A stretch of 64,000 bases of DNA from Planococcus glaciei. Lineage in GTDB: Bacteria; Bacillota; Bacilli; Bacillales_A; Planococcaceae. The notes under the pieces are model-generated. The model worked only from the letters and a program-made list of their open reading frames with translations, searched no databases and was not told the DNA's origin. The translations under genes and the position numbers were made by a program. Where the stretch lies: positions 275,868-339,867 of the forward strand of contig NZ_FNDC01000002.1 in NCBI RefSeq assembly GCF_900099655.1, in the 5' to 3' direction. Below are positions 16,709 through 25,001 of this stretch, one piece after another; the first letter of the stretch is position 1, and the number at the start of each line of letters is the position of its first letter.

Positions 16709-17452
16709 ATGGACAGTCAACGCGATGTAAGCAGAGGCGCAGAAAAAGCGCTGGGCATTATTGGAATTATTTTTAACCTTTTAACGATTGCACTACTTAT
16801 CTTTTCCATTTTGAGCTTTGGCAGCGTACAGAATAGTGCAGAATTCCGCCAATACCTGGAAGATGAGATGATGAATGATCCGACCATGTCTTCCAGCCCA
16901 GAACAAGTTGAGATGATTGTTGACGGAGTAATGGCAAGCTTTGGAGTGGTAGGCTGGGTCATTGTTGCACTTCTGGCGATCAGTACAATCTTTGCATTGC
17001 TGGCAGTTGCCCGCCTTGGAAGAAACCGCAATCCGAAGTTGGCCGGCATTTTCTTCATCATCGCCGGACTGTTTGCTGGGATTTTGTCTCTGACTTCAAT
17101 TTTGTTCTATATTGCCGCAATTATGTGCTTTGTCCGCAAACCGCGCAACAACGGCAGAGACATCCGCGATGATAACAGAGGGCTTCGGGACGACGACAGA
17201 AACAGTGCAACGCGCCACGAAAACGAGCGGCTGCGTGATGACAACCAGGCGCTTCACCGTGAAGAACAGCGCCTTCGTGAAAAAGAGAACGAGCTGCGCG
17301 AAAAAGAAGAACAGCTTCAAAGAGAACGCCAAGTACGCCAGACAGAAGAACAGCTTTCAAAAGAAGATCTGGTCCAGCGCGAAGATTTAAAGCGCCGTGC
17401 AGACGAACGCCTGCGTAAAGACGGCGATGACATACCGCGCAGACCTTTATAG
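16709..17452 (+). CDS. DUF4064-like membrane protein with charged coiled-coil tail
   Basis: The 247-residue protein has four hydrophobic segments in its first 150 residues (GIIGIIFNLLTIALLIFSI; FGVVGWVIVALLAISTIFAL; LAGIFFIIAGLFAGILSL; ILFYIAAIMCFV) with DUF4064-like layout. The rest is a very polar cytosolic tail of Arg, Glu, Asp and Gln in heptad-like order (REEQRLREKENELREKEEQL), likely a coiled coil. Both TTG 16691 and ATG 16709 have a binding site; I prefer the ATG because AGAGGTGAT is well spaced. A sigma-B promoter precedes it, so it is probably a stress protein. The function is unknown. Confidence 0.75.
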   Translation: MDSQRDVSRGAEKALGIIGIIFNLLTIALLIFSILSFGSVQNSAEFRQYLEDEMMNDPTMSSSPEQVEMIVDGVMASFGVVGWVIVALLAISTIFALLAVARLGRNRNPKLAGIFFIIAGLFAGILSLTSILFYIAAIMCFVRKPRNNGRDIRDDNRGLRDDDRNSATRHENERLRDDNQALHREEQRLREKENELREKEEQLQRERQVRQTEEQLSKEDLVQREDLKRRADERLRKDGDDIPRRPL

Positions 17453-17458
17453 GCATCA

Positions 17459-17494
17459 AAAAACACCTGCTTTTTACAAAGCAGGTGTTTTTAA
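17459..17494. terminator. Bidirectional terminator
   Basis: AAAAACACCTGCTTT / AAAGCAGGTGTTTTT with a short TTAC loop, between converging genes; it overlaps the last codons of the minus-strand GNAT gene. Confidence 0.9.
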
Positions 17495-17965
17495 GTCGTA
17501 TACATATTTGGCGGTCCGCAAAGGATGTCCTTCAAATAATTCTTCGAATTCCTCAACAAACTCAAAGCCGTTTGCCTCATAAAAGTTCCGGCCTTTTGTA
17601 TTTTCGCTTTCCACATAGACAAATAACTGAGACCCTTCAATAAGGTAGGAAAGGCCGCTGTTCAACAGCTGCTTGCCATATCCATTGCGCTGGTATTGAG
17701 GCTTCAAATAAATGGCGATCAATTCCGCATCGCCGTCCTCATCCAGTTTAGTGAAATTGGCAAAACCGATCGGTTCATCTTCGTGCATGGCCAAAAGCAC
17801 AATGGTCCTGTTTATTCGCATTTCCATCATGGAAGTTGAGTAGGATTTATCTAAAAAACTTTTTTGGACGGGGGAGGGGATAATGCCTTCGTACGTATCA
17901 TGCCAGCTGACATAAGCTATTTCCTGGACAGATGCTATATCTTCAATCGTGCCTGCGCGAATCAA
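17474..17965 (-). CDS. GNAT family N-acetyltransferase
   Basis: The 163-residue single-domain GNAT reads IRAGTIEDIASVQEIAYVSW at the start and has LIAIYLKPQYQRNGYGKQLLN as the acetyl-CoA loop, then NTKGRNFYEANGFEFVEEF. It resembles the PaiA/RimI-like group, but the substrate is not evident. I place the start at the TTG at 17965 since AGAGGTGA is five bases upstream; the GTG three codons earlier lies within that binding site. Confidence 0.85.
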   Translation of the reverse strand: MIRAGTIEDIASVQEIAYVSWHDTYEGIIPSPVQKSFLDKSYSTSMMEMRINRTIVLLAMHEDEPIGFANFTKLDEDGDAELIAIYLKPQYQRNGYGKQLLNSGLSYLIEGSQLFVYVESENTKGRNFYEANGFEFVEEFEELFEGHPLRTAKYVYDLKTPAL

Positions 17966-18061
17966 TGTGATCACCTCTAAAATTCTTTACGTAATGATAA
18001 CAAAAAATCACCCGAATAGCCAATGATGTGGAATAATGAAAGAAAAAGGAGGAGATCTGCT

Positions 18062-18514
18062 TTGAACTGGGAGACCTATCATTTTGATGAGCTGACAGCG
18101 AGTAAGTTGTACGATTTTTTAAAGTTGCGCGTGGATGTGTTTGTCGTGGAACAAAACTGTCCGTATCCGGAACTGGATGGACTGGACCAGGAATCCATCC
18201 ACTTGGCGTACACCGAAAACGGCCAGACATTGGCGTATGCGAGACTTGTTCCGGCAGGGATTAAATATGAACTGCCCTCAATCGGCCGGGTGATTGTCCA
18301 TCCTTCCGCCAGAAGCCGCGGTTTAGCGAAGGAATTAATCACAAAAGCGATGGATTACATTGTGGCAGAGTGGCAGGCAAATGAAATTCAACTTCAAGGC
18401 CAGGTATACCTCCAAAATTTCTATGAATCATTTGGTTTTCTGCCAATTTCCGATGCCTATGATGAAGATGGCATTCCGCATGTCGACATGAAATTCACAA
18501 AAAATAAAATGTAA
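18062..18514 (+). CDS. ElaA family GNAT protein
   Basis: The 150-residue protein has the ElaA pattern: LYDFLKLRVDVFVVEQNCPYPELDGLDQ near the start (the RxxVFVVEQxCPY signature), HLAYTENGQTLAYARLV, IGRVIVHPSARSRGLAKEL as the acetyl-CoA loop, and FYESFGFLPISDAYDEDGIPH at the end. ElaA proteins are widely conserved but have no settled substrate. The TTG start at 18062 follows AAGGAGGA. It lies head-to-head with the preceding GNAT gene; the 96-bp gap must hold both promoters. Confidence 0.9.
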   Translation: MNWETYHFDELTASKLYDFLKLRVDVFVVEQNCPYPELDGLDQESIHLAYTENGQTLAYARLVPAGIKYELPSIGRVIVHPSARSRGLAKELITKAMDYIVAEWQANEIQLQGQVYLQNFYESFGFLPISDAYDEDGIPHVDMKFTKNKM

Positions 18515-18525
18515 GCCCTTTTTGT

Positions 18526-18550
18526 GTCTATTTTATGGGAAAGCGGGTAT
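18526..18550 (+). promoter_or_regulatory. Candidate sigma-B promoter of the 121-aa protein gene
   Basis: GTCTAT (18526-18531), 13 bp, GGGTAT (18545-18550). The -10 box is a perfect match and the -35 box fits four of six. Confidence 0.55.
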
Positions 18551-18587
18551 ATACAAAAAAGGTAGAAAATACAAAGGAGTGAATAGG

Positions 18588-18953
18588 ATGGCAAGAGGCA
18601 GAGGATTACTGATTGCAGGATTGGCAGCTGGAGCTTACTCGTATTTCAAGAAACCGGAAAATCGTGAAAAAGCGACCGTCGCTTTTAACAATGCGAAGAC
18701 GAAGGTGAATTCATTTATGGAATCGCAAAACCTGGACAAACTTAATAAATCAGAGGCAGTATTAAACACAACCGACTCACGTGAAGATGAAAAAGTAACC
18801 GAGGCGACAAAGCCGGGTGCCCAGTACTACAACGAAAATGCACAAGACAAAGACTCAAATACCAAATTGTCCTCGAACGATACAAGCTGGGAAAAAGCGG
18901 AGAACACCGATTCGCTTGCACCAGAACAACGGATCAATACAGATAATCTATAA
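18588..18953 (+). CDS. Hypothetical stress-type protein, 121 aa
   Basis: I do not recognise a named family. The N-terminus MARGRGLLIAGLAAGAYSYF is a short basic and Gly/Ala-rich helix that could enter a membrane, followed by KKPENREKATVAFNNAKTKV and a long hydrophilic, Asn/Asp/Ser-rich region that looks disordered. This resembles YtxH-like and other general stress proteins in layout. AAAGGAGTGAATAGG precedes ATG at 18588. The candidate sigma-B promoter supports a stress role. Confidence 0.65.
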   Translation: MARGRGLLIAGLAAGAYSYFKKPENREKATVAFNNAKTKVNSFMESQNLDKLNKSEAVLNTTDSREDEKVTEATKPGAQYYNENAQDKDSNTKLSSNDTSWEKAENTDSLAPEQRINTDNL

Positions 18954-18983
18954 AAAAAGGATGGTTTTCGAACCATCCTTTTT
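18954..18983. terminator. Bidirectional terminator
   Basis: AAAAAGGATGGTT TTCG AACCATCCTTTTT, a stable tetraloop hairpin between converging genes. Confidence 0.92.
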
Positions 18984-18991
18984 GCTGCCCA

Positions 18992-20113
18992 TTATTTTTC
19001 TTTTATCAGCAAAATCAGCGCCGCGGCAGTAAGCAATAATCCTCCACTCACCATAAACCCTTCATTTGGATTTAACTCGAGGGCACCTGTAAAACTGGAT
19101 CCCCCCACAACTCCCAATGAAAAAAACGCATAAAAGTAACCGTAGGCTTTTCCGCGGAAATGGCTTTGGGTTGAATCGATCAACAGCGAATTGATGGAAG
19201 GAAATAAAAAAGCAAATCCGATTCCGTAAAGGCACATAGTGGTATACATCCAAGGAACGCCAGAAACGGCGCTCAATAGAAACAGGGAAGCGCCCATTAC
19301 GGAAAATCCGAAAATGAGCGTTCGGATCGGGGCGATTTTATCGAAAATCCGATTGATCGGCAGCAGGAATACCAAGATTGCCGAAATGCCGAAAGTGCTC
19401 AGCAGCAAGCCGCTCATTTCAGAAGGGTAGTTCAATCCTTCCACTTTTAAAGGCAGCATGTATGCCAGTACGCCTTGGGAAAACATCAGGAAAAAAGCTC
19501 CTGAAAAAGCAATGAGCAAACCGCGGTTCCATTCAACAGAAGACCTGGATTCTGCAGCAGCTGTTTTGGCAGAGACCTTTTGTTTTTTTAGAAGGAAAAA
19601 AGCGACGATTCCCAATGCCAATAGAAGCGTTCCCGTCAAAGCCATCATTTCCGGTGTGCTCGTACGGCTTGCGTAAATGGCTCCGAATGCCGGGCCGATA
19701 ATGGCCGCAAGCCCGACGAACGCGCCGGATACCGCTGTGCTTTTGCCGCGCCTTTGCTTATTGGCCGAGTTGGCCATATAGGTAAAGGCGGCGGGGACTG
19801 TCAATCCTGCTGCCAGTCCATGCACAAATCGAACTGCCAGAAGGCTATACGGGCCGTCTGCCCACGCATAGGCAAACAGCAAAATGCCGCTGGCAAGCAG
19901 ACCAGTCACCAAAATAGCATAAGGCCCTTTTTTATCGGAAAAAATGCCGGATAAGATATTCCCGATGATATTCGATAAAGAGTACATCCCTACTGCCAGG
20001 CCTGCCAAGAAAGGCGTTGCACCGAGTGAAACCGCAAATGGGCTCATGATCGGCAATTGAGCAAAGAGGTCAAAGAAAGTGAAGAAAATGATGATCAATA
20101 TAAAAAAACGCAC
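18992..20113 (-). CDS. MFS transporter
   Basis: This 373-residue carrier has 12 predicted membrane helices. It carries MFS loop features: GNILSGIFSDKKGPYAILVTG between helices 2 and 3, RFVHGLAAGLTVPAAFTYMAN in helices 4-5, and a basic central loop (LLKKQKVSAKTAAAESRSS). It belongs to the drug/metabolite exporter-like MFS_1 group; no substrate can be assigned. GTG start with AGTGGGGG upstream. It stands alone between a shared terminator and the divergent lipid kinase gene. Confidence 0.87.
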   Translation of the reverse strand: MRFFILIIIFFTFFDLFAQLPIMSPFAVSLGATPFLAGLAVGMYSLSNIIGNILSGIFSDKKGPYAILVTGLLASGILLFAYAWADGPYSLLAVRFVHGLAAGLTVPAAFTYMANSANKQRRGKSTAVSGAFVGLAAIIGPAFGAIYASRTSTPEMMALTGTLLLALGIVAFFLLKKQKVSAKTAAAESRSSVEWNRGLLIAFSGAFFLMFSQGVLAYMLPLKVEGLNYPSEMSGLLLSTFGISAILVFLLPINRIFDKIAPIRTLIFGFSVMGASLFLLSAVSGVPWMYTTMCLYGIGFAFLFPSINSLLIDSTQSHFRGKAYGYFYAFFSLGVVGGSSFTGALELNPNEGFMVSGGLLLTAAALILLIKEK

Positions 20114-20214
20114 AAAAGGCCCCCACTTTCAAAAATAAAATCTTCATGGATTAGTATCCCCCTAAAGAAGGGTAAAAGGAAGTATGACCACATTATAGCA
20201 CCGGAGGTACCTAC

Positions 20215-21120
20215 ATGAAAAAAGCCATGTTCATTTTAAACCCGTCTTCAGGAAAAGAGAAAGCTTCCGATTATCGGGAGCAAGTCATCTTTACGCTGGA
20301 ATCCATGGGATATACCGTCGATACAAGAGCCACCGAAAAGCAAGGCGATGCTACCCACTTTGCGCGGGAAGCAGCGGAACAGCAGTATGACTTTGTGGTA
20401 GCCATGGGAGGGGATGGCACAATCAATGAAGCGGTGTCCGGCCTCGCTGAGCAGCCGCATCAGCCGCTCTTTTCCCTCATCCCGCTTGGAACGGTGAATG
20501 ACTTTGCACGGGCACTCGGTATTTCGCTGGATCCGCCTGAAGCCATCGAAGCGTTAAAAAAAGGGACAGAGAAATGGGTGGATATCGCCAAAGTCGGCAA
20601 GCAGTATTTTATGAACATTTTGGCGCTTGGCCAAATTGCAGAGTCCACTTATGAAGTATCTCCGGAACAGAAAACACGGCTTGGAGCTTTGGCTTATTTT
20701 ATCGAGGGCGTTAAAGCGATTACATCAGATGCCGAAGAATATTTCACCGTGGAACATGACCACGGATATTGGGAAGGCGATGCCAAGCTTGTATTGGTAG
20801 CATTGACCAATTCAGTGGGCGGTTTTGAAAAGCTGGCTCCTGAAGCATTGACCGATGATGGGTTGCTTCATGTCTACATTGTGAAAAATGCGGCTTTGCC
20901 CGCTTTTGTCCGAATTGCTGGAGCGATGCTGATCGGGAAGCTTGAAAAAGATCCGGCAGTGGAAGTAATTCACACGACAAAGGTTTCAATCGGGACAAAT
21001 GAACCAATGTTCTGTAATATTGATGGGGACGAAGGCTGTGCTACTCCATTTGAGATTGAAGTACTGCCCCGCCATATCCGTGCCTTAGTTCCACCGGACA
21101 AAAAAGAGTTAGAAGCCTAA
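20215..21120 (+). CDS. Diacylglycerol kinase family lipid kinase (YegS/BmrU-like)
   Basis: The 301-residue cytosolic protein has the DAGK catalytic fold: FILNPSSGKEKA near the start, VVAMGGDGTINEAVSGL with the GGDGT nucleotide motif, LIPLGTVNDFARAL, and a C-terminal beta-sandwich ending FEIEVLPRHIRALVP. Family members phosphorylate diacylglycerol or related lipids with ATP; DgkB, YtlR and BmrU are Bacillus relatives. It could be a housekeeping recycler of lipid headgroups, but the substrate is open. CGGAGGTACCTAC precedes ATG. Confidence 0.9.
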   Translation: MKKAMFILNPSSGKEKASDYREQVIFTLESMGYTVDTRATEKQGDATHFAREAAEQQYDFVVAMGGDGTINEAVSGLAEQPHQPLFSLIPLGTVNDFARALGISLDPPEAIEALKKGTEKWVDIAKVGKQYFMNILALGQIAESTYEVSPEQKTRLGALAYFIEGVKAITSDAEEYFTVEHDHGYWEGDAKLVLVALTNSVGGFEKLAPEALTDDGLLHVYIVKNAALPAFVRIAGAMLIGKLEKDPAVEVIHTTKVSIGTNEPMFCNIDGDEGCATPFEIEVLPRHIRALVPPDKKELEA

Positions 21121-21176
21121 AAAACACAAGCGCCGCTTAGCTTCCACTGTTTACTATAAAATGAAAAAGTAAAATG

Positions 21177-21205
21177 GCCGGCCATTTTCAGATGGCCGGC
21201 TTTAA
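21177..21205 (+). terminator. Terminator after the lipid kinase gene
   Basis: GCCGGCCAT TTTCAG ATGGCCGGC followed by TTTAAATTTG; strong stem, short T run. Confidence 0.75.
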
Positions 21206-21252
21206 ATTTGTTTTATAAAAAATGGCAATTACATAGTTTTTGTGAAACCTTT

Positions 21253-21282
21253 TTAACAGTAATACGTTATATATAGTATAGT
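21253..21282 (+). promoter_or_regulatory. Candidate promoter of the AraC regulator gene
   Basis: TTAACA (21253-21258), 18 bp, TATAGT (21277-21282) in a very AT-rich 240-bp leader. Similar TATATAGTA-type blocks recur at 21271-21288 and 21393-21405, perhaps for autoregulation. The match is only moderate. Confidence 0.4.
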
Positions 21283-21446
21283 TTTAGGGAATTTATTTCC
21301 TTTTTGTAAGGACCAAGGTAAAAAATTCTTACTGTTTATGACAAAAAAATTTAAAATATATGGTAAAAACTATGTTATTCTAATCAATTTCAGTATATAG
21401 TAAAACTAACGGCTGCAAAATCTGTACAAAGAAAGACGGGGAAAAC

Positions 21447-22232
21447 ATGAATATTATCGCAGTGCCTACGATTCAAGAAACCATTTCCAAGATTTTCATG
21501 AATGAAAGCGAGACGTTGAGCCAATTCGAAGGGGTAGAAAAGTTTTACGAAATCGAAACTCAATTGATTTATGAAATCAATCATTTGGAAAAAGAACGTG
21601 CAAAACAGACACTGAGAGTCTTGATTGATTTGATTGCTGTTCGTTCTGGAAAAGAAACCATCCGGCAAGTACGCAACTACTATATTGTGTTGTCGTCAGT
21701 GATGGCGCGTAAATTATTTGAAATGCGGGTTCCGCCAAAGAAAGCGTTCGCTTTTAACGTAGCTTGTGTGGAATTAGTGGAAAAACACATGAACGATTCA
21801 GAGTTTCTCTACGTAGCCGATGAACTGATCGAGTTCTTTACATCGATTATTTCGGAGCGCAAACAGCCTTCTTTTGGCCACCAGACGGTCAACAAAGTTG
21901 TGATGTATATTAATGATGAGGTGGAACGCGACCTATCAGTGGAAGATATCGCAAAACATTTCAATATTTCCACAAGCCATTTGTCCCGCATCTTCAGAGA
22001 ACATGCCGGTATAACGCTTGTAGAATATTTGAATGTTCGGCGAGTGGAAGAATCCCAGTATTATTTGCGCCATTCGGACAAAGGGATTTCAGATATTTCC
22101 AAGCAATTTCATTTCTGCAACCAAAGTTATTTCACACGGATTTTCAAGAAATATACGACTGTCACGCCGAAACAATTCCGGGACAGCCAGCATATTCCTT
22201 ACTTCCGCTATAATTTGCCGAACGCGAAATAA
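21447..22232 (+). CDS. AraC family transcriptional regulator
   Basis: This 261-residue protein ends in a double helix-turn-helix AraC/XylS domain (about 155-250): VVMYINDEVERDLSVEDIAKHFNISTSHLSRIF and KGISDISKQFHFCNQSYFTRIFKKYTTVTPKQFR. The N-terminal 150 residues are mostly helical and show no known sensor fold; they are not a cupin. The target genes are unknown and no obvious partner is adjacent. GACGGGGAAAAC precedes ATG, a weak binding site. The leader is long and AT-rich. Confidence 0.88.
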   Translation: MNIIAVPTIQETISKIFMNESETLSQFEGVEKFYEIETQLIYEINHLEKERAKQTLRVLIDLIAVRSGKETIRQVRNYYIVLSSVMARKLFEMRVPPKKAFAFNVACVELVEKHMNDSEFLYVADELIEFFTSIISERKQPSFGHQTVNKVVMYINDEVERDLSVEDIAKHFNISTSHLSRIFREHAGITLVEYLNVRRVEESQYYLRHSDKGISDISKQFHFCNQSYFTRIFKKYTTVTPKQFRDSQHIPYFRYNLPNAK

Positions 22233-22258
22233 GGAGAAGCAATTCTCCTTTTTTTCTT
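22229..22258 (+). terminator. Terminator after the AraC gene
   Basis: AAGGAGAA GCAA TTCTCCTT followed by TTTTTC. Confidence 0.85.
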
Positions 22259-22401
22259 GCCTTTTGGCAGGCGGGAGTCCAGTTGCAGCCGTATTTTTGT
22301 CACAACTGGCAAGAAAATAGATGCTTCTGGAGTGTCTGATTGAATTTTATGCGTCTTATAGGTATACTTCTTTATAGTTGAAAAAGGTGAAGGTGACTAA
22401 A

Positions 22402-23184
22402 GTGAAAAAGAAAATGATATTGCTGTCCTTGCTGACAGTTGCAGTTCTTGTATTGAGCGGCTGTTCGTCAGTAGAGAACCAAGAAGGGTTTTTCTATAGT
22501 ATTTTTGTAAGGCCATTTGCCAGCTCGTTGATTTATTTAGGGGACTTGTTCGGAGGAAGCTATGGTTTAGCGATTGTAGCGATTACAGTAGTGATCCGTC
22601 TTATCTTGATGCCGTTTATGCTGCGCACGTACAAGCGCCAACAAGGCATGAAAGTGAAAATGGATAAATTGCGCCCGGAAATGGAAGACATTCAAAAGCG
22701 CTTAAAAGAAACAAAAGACAAAGAAGAGCAGATGAAAATCCAGCAGGAAATGATGGGGCTTTACAAAAAGCATGATGTAAACCCGTTGAACATGGGCTGT
22801 TTGCCAGTTGTCATCCAAATGCCGATCATTATGGGGCTGTACTTCGCCATTCTGTATGCACCGGATTATGTAAAAGACCATGAATTCCTGTGGTTTACTC
22901 TTGGTTCACCGGATATCTTGATGACACTTATTGCCGGAGCGGTTTATTTCTTCCAGGCACGTGTGTCATTGTGGACAATGCCTGAACAGCAGCAGAAACA
23001 AATGAAGCTGTTCATCTACATTTCACCGATCATGATTATGTTTGTATCGTTCAGTTCGATGGCAGCTTTGCCTGTTTACTGGGCAGTCGGCGGTATCTTA
23101 TTGATCATCCAAACGTTCATTGGCCGGAAATTCTACTCGAACCACCCGGAAGTGGCGTTGGAATCTGTAGAAGAGAAAAAATAA
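22402..23184 (+). CDS. yidC: Membrane protein insertase YidC/OxaA, lipoprotein form
   Basis: YidC inserts and folds membrane proteins with or without SecYEG. The 260-residue protein has a lipoprotein signal (LTVAVLVLSGC, lipobox LSGC), five membrane segments, and the hydrophilic loop KMDKLRPEMEDIQKRLKE between helices 1 and 2. Helix 1 has TVVIRLILMPFMLR with the conserved groove arginine; PLNMGCLPVVIQMPIIMGLY is the family signature. The short C-terminal tail (EVALESVEEKK) makes it the YqjG/YidC2- or SpoIIIJ-like form; which paralogue cannot be told. GTG 22402 has AGGTGAC upstream; the earlier TTG has none. Confidence 0.94.
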   Translation: MKKKMILLSLLTVAVLVLSGCSSVENQEGFFYSIFVRPFASSLIYLGDLFGGSYGLAIVAITVVIRLILMPFMLRTYKRQQGMKVKMDKLRPEMEDIQKRLKETKDKEEQMKIQQEMMGLYKKHDVNPLNMGCLPVVIQMPIIMGLYFAILYAPDYVKDHEFLWFTLGSPDILMTLIAGAVYFFQARVSLWTMPEQQQKQMKLFIYISPIMIMFVSFSSMAALPVYWAVGGILLIIQTFIGRKFYSNHPEVALESVEEKK

Positions 23185-23190
23185 CAAAGA

Positions 23191-23222
23191 ATGGCCGGCA
23201 AATCTGCCGGCTTTCTTTTTTT
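23191..23222 (+). terminator. Terminator after yidC
   Basis: GCCGGC AAATCT GCCGGC stem with AATGG/CTTT flanks and a run of T (TTTCTTTTTTT). Confidence 0.8.
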
Positions 23223-23235
23223 GGAGATGAATTTA

Positions 23236-23481
23236 TTGAACAACAAACTAATCCAAGGATTGGCGATTGCAGCACTGAGTGTGGCGTCACTTGTTTTTCT
23301 GGTCATGGGGAATCTTGAGGTCGCTGTCTTGTTTATGACCTTGCTTTTTGTGTGCACCAATAGTTTCCGTTACCGCCAGATGAAGGAACGGGGAATGGAC
23401 CGGGAAGCAAAATGGATGCTCGGAATGGCCATTATCTTTGCGGTATTATTTGTAGTGGTGTTGGCAATGGTTCTTATATAA
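23236..23481 (+). CDS. Small two-helix membrane protein (81 aa), unknown
   Basis: From the TTG at 23236 the product begins MNNKLIQGLAIAALSVASLV and has two long hydrophobic segments (about 6-38 and 58-80) joined by a basic loop FRYRQMKERGMDREAKW. GGAGATGAA lies upstream; the ATG at 23227 would place the binding site directly against the start. No family is recognised. It lies 51 bp after yidC, beyond a terminator, and is followed by its own terminator. Confidence 0.72.
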   Translation: MNNKLIQGLAIAALSVASLVFLVMGNLEVAVLFMTLLFVCTNSFRYRQMKERGMDREAKWMLGMAIIFAVLFVVVLAMVLI

Positions 23482-23487
23482 AGCGCG

Positions 23488-23525
23488 AAAAAACAGCACA
23501 GGCCATAGGCTTGTGCTGTTTTTTA
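23488..23525. terminator. Terminator between converging small genes
   Basis: AAAAAACAGCACAGGCC ATA GGCTTGTGCTGTTTTTT, with long A and T runs for both directions. Confidence 0.9.
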
Positions 23526-23542
23526 TTAGTTTAATGCTGTTT

Positions 23543-23656
23543 TCACACAGCGGATGTTTGTTTGGTATATTTGAATTTTTCTTTTTGGCGCTCTTCCAGC
23601 AAAACATCCAATTGGCGCATGAGAATTAGGATGTCTTTTTCTGAGATTTGTTTCAA
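23543..23656 (-). CDS. Small soluble protein (37 aa), unknown
   Basis: On the minus strand a TTG start at 23656 follows AAGGAG by about nine bases. The 37 residues begin MKQISEKDILILMRQLDVLL and continue with EERQKEKFKYTKQTSAV: an amphipathic, strongly charged helix without membrane character. It ends next to a terminator that works in this direction. Start context and terminator make it a credible gene; I know no homologue. Confidence 0.55.
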   Translation of the reverse strand: MKQISEKDILILMRQLDVLLEERQKEKFKYTKQTSAV

Positions 23657-23728
23657 ATTGCCCAGCTCCTTGTATTGGTATATACATAGCTATTCGTACA
23701 TTTTGCAGGACTTTTGGGGGTCGGAATA

Positions 23729-24880
23729 TTAATAACGAAACTTTTTTCGGGTCGCTAACACAACCATGATGGCCGGAACTGAAAAGCTGACCATACCAAG
23801 GAACGAAAGGCCGGGGGAAATTTCGTATAGGAAGCCGCCGGGGATCGTCAAAAGAGCAACGCTTAGGCTCATGGCAAATGCAGCATACATGCCCTGCGCT
23901 GCCGGCATCTGGCTAGGCGCAAGTTTTTGGGAAATGTATTGAATAAAGGCAAAATGAGCTACGCCGAACGACAAAGCATGAAGCGCCTGCGATAAGATGA
24001 ATACCCAAACGGATGGGAAGAGAAAAACCAGAATCCAGCGCAACGTAGAACCGGCACCGGCCAGCAAAAACATGGAGGATACCGTCCAGTTCCTGAAAAC
24101 ATGATCCGCTTTTGCAAAAAAGAGGATTTCAAACAAGATGGCGATATTCAGGATGAACCCGATATAAAAGCTGCTGACGCCAGTATCCTGAAGATACAGA
24201 AATCCGAAATTGTAATATGCAGCATGCGCCCCTTGGAGCAGCGTTGCCACCAACAGCAGCGTCATAAACGATTTGGATTTCAGCAATTGTCTGGCTGCTT
24301 GTTTGCTGTCGAGGCTTTTTCGTTGTGGCTTGATTTGCAATTGGTCAGGGGAAGTCGCAGATAAAGTCACAGCCATAAAGATAAGGCCGGCCAGCATTAC
24401 CCATAAGATGGCCCCTTCCTGCCAAAGTGCCGTAGCCCCTCCTACGATCAATAGGGCAATCGTGTATCCGAGCGAGCCATATGAACGGCTTTTGCCGTAA
24501 TGGATCCGCTCTGTCTGCATTAATACGGTAGCTCCGCTTTCCATTCCCGGAAGAATGTTCGGATAAACCATATTAAATAAGAATGTAATGGCAAAGAGCA
24601 GTACATAGGAATTTGCGGGTATGTATAGAGCCATGATGATTACAGAAGCGAAAGCCAGCAGCTGCATAAGTTTCCCTAGTGATAAGATACGTGTCAGCAA
24701 AGGGAAAAACAAAAAAGTGGAAACGGCCCGTGCAACCATGCCGGCGCCTAGAATGATGCTTGCAGCTGAAACGCTCAATCCTTTTTCGTTGGTGAGCCAG
24801 CCAGTCCAGTACGGCAGGAATACCCCCCAAGTGAAAAAGAAAGCAAAAAAGTTAAGTGAAAGCCATTTTTGATTGTTCAT
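23729..24880 (-). CDS. MFS transporter, HcaT/phenylpropionate-permease-like
   Basis: The 383-residue carrier has 12 membrane helices and resembles the MFS_1-like group that includes the 3-phenylpropionate permease HcaT: LNFFAFFFTWGVFLPYWTGWL at the start, ERIHYGKSRSYGSLGYTIA after helix 4, and GAHAAYYNFGFLYLQDTGVSS in helix 7, where HcaT-type and LacY-type carriers keep similar residues. The substrate is not known. I start it at 24880 because GAGGTTATC precedes that ATG; a second ATG 15 bases upstream overlaps that site. Confidence 0.85.
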   Translation of the reverse strand: MNNQKWLSLNFFAFFFTWGVFLPYWTGWLTNEKGLSVSAASIILGAGMVARAVSTFLFFPLLTRILSLGKLMQLLAFASVIIMALYIPANSYVLLFAITFLFNMVYPNILPGMESGATVLMQTERIHYGKSRSYGSLGYTIALLIVGGATALWQEGAILWVMLAGLIFMAVTLSATSPDQLQIKPQRKSLDSKQAARQLLKSKSFMTLLLVATLLQGAHAAYYNFGFLYLQDTGVSSFYIGFILNIAILFEILFFAKADHVFRNWTVSSMFLLAGAGSTLRWILVFLFPSVWVFILSQALHALSFGVAHFAFIQYISQKLAPSQMPAAQGMYAAFAMSLSVALLTIPGGFLYEISPGLSFLGMVSFSVPAIMVVLATRKKFRY

Positions 24881-25001
24881 AATCGATAACCTCATATTTC
24901 ATTAAACTTCTAATTTCAGTATATCGAATGTCCAATGGTTAGGGGAGAAATCCGGCGGAAGAAATGGTAGAATAAGAAGGAATTAGACAGAAAGAAGGCA
25001 C

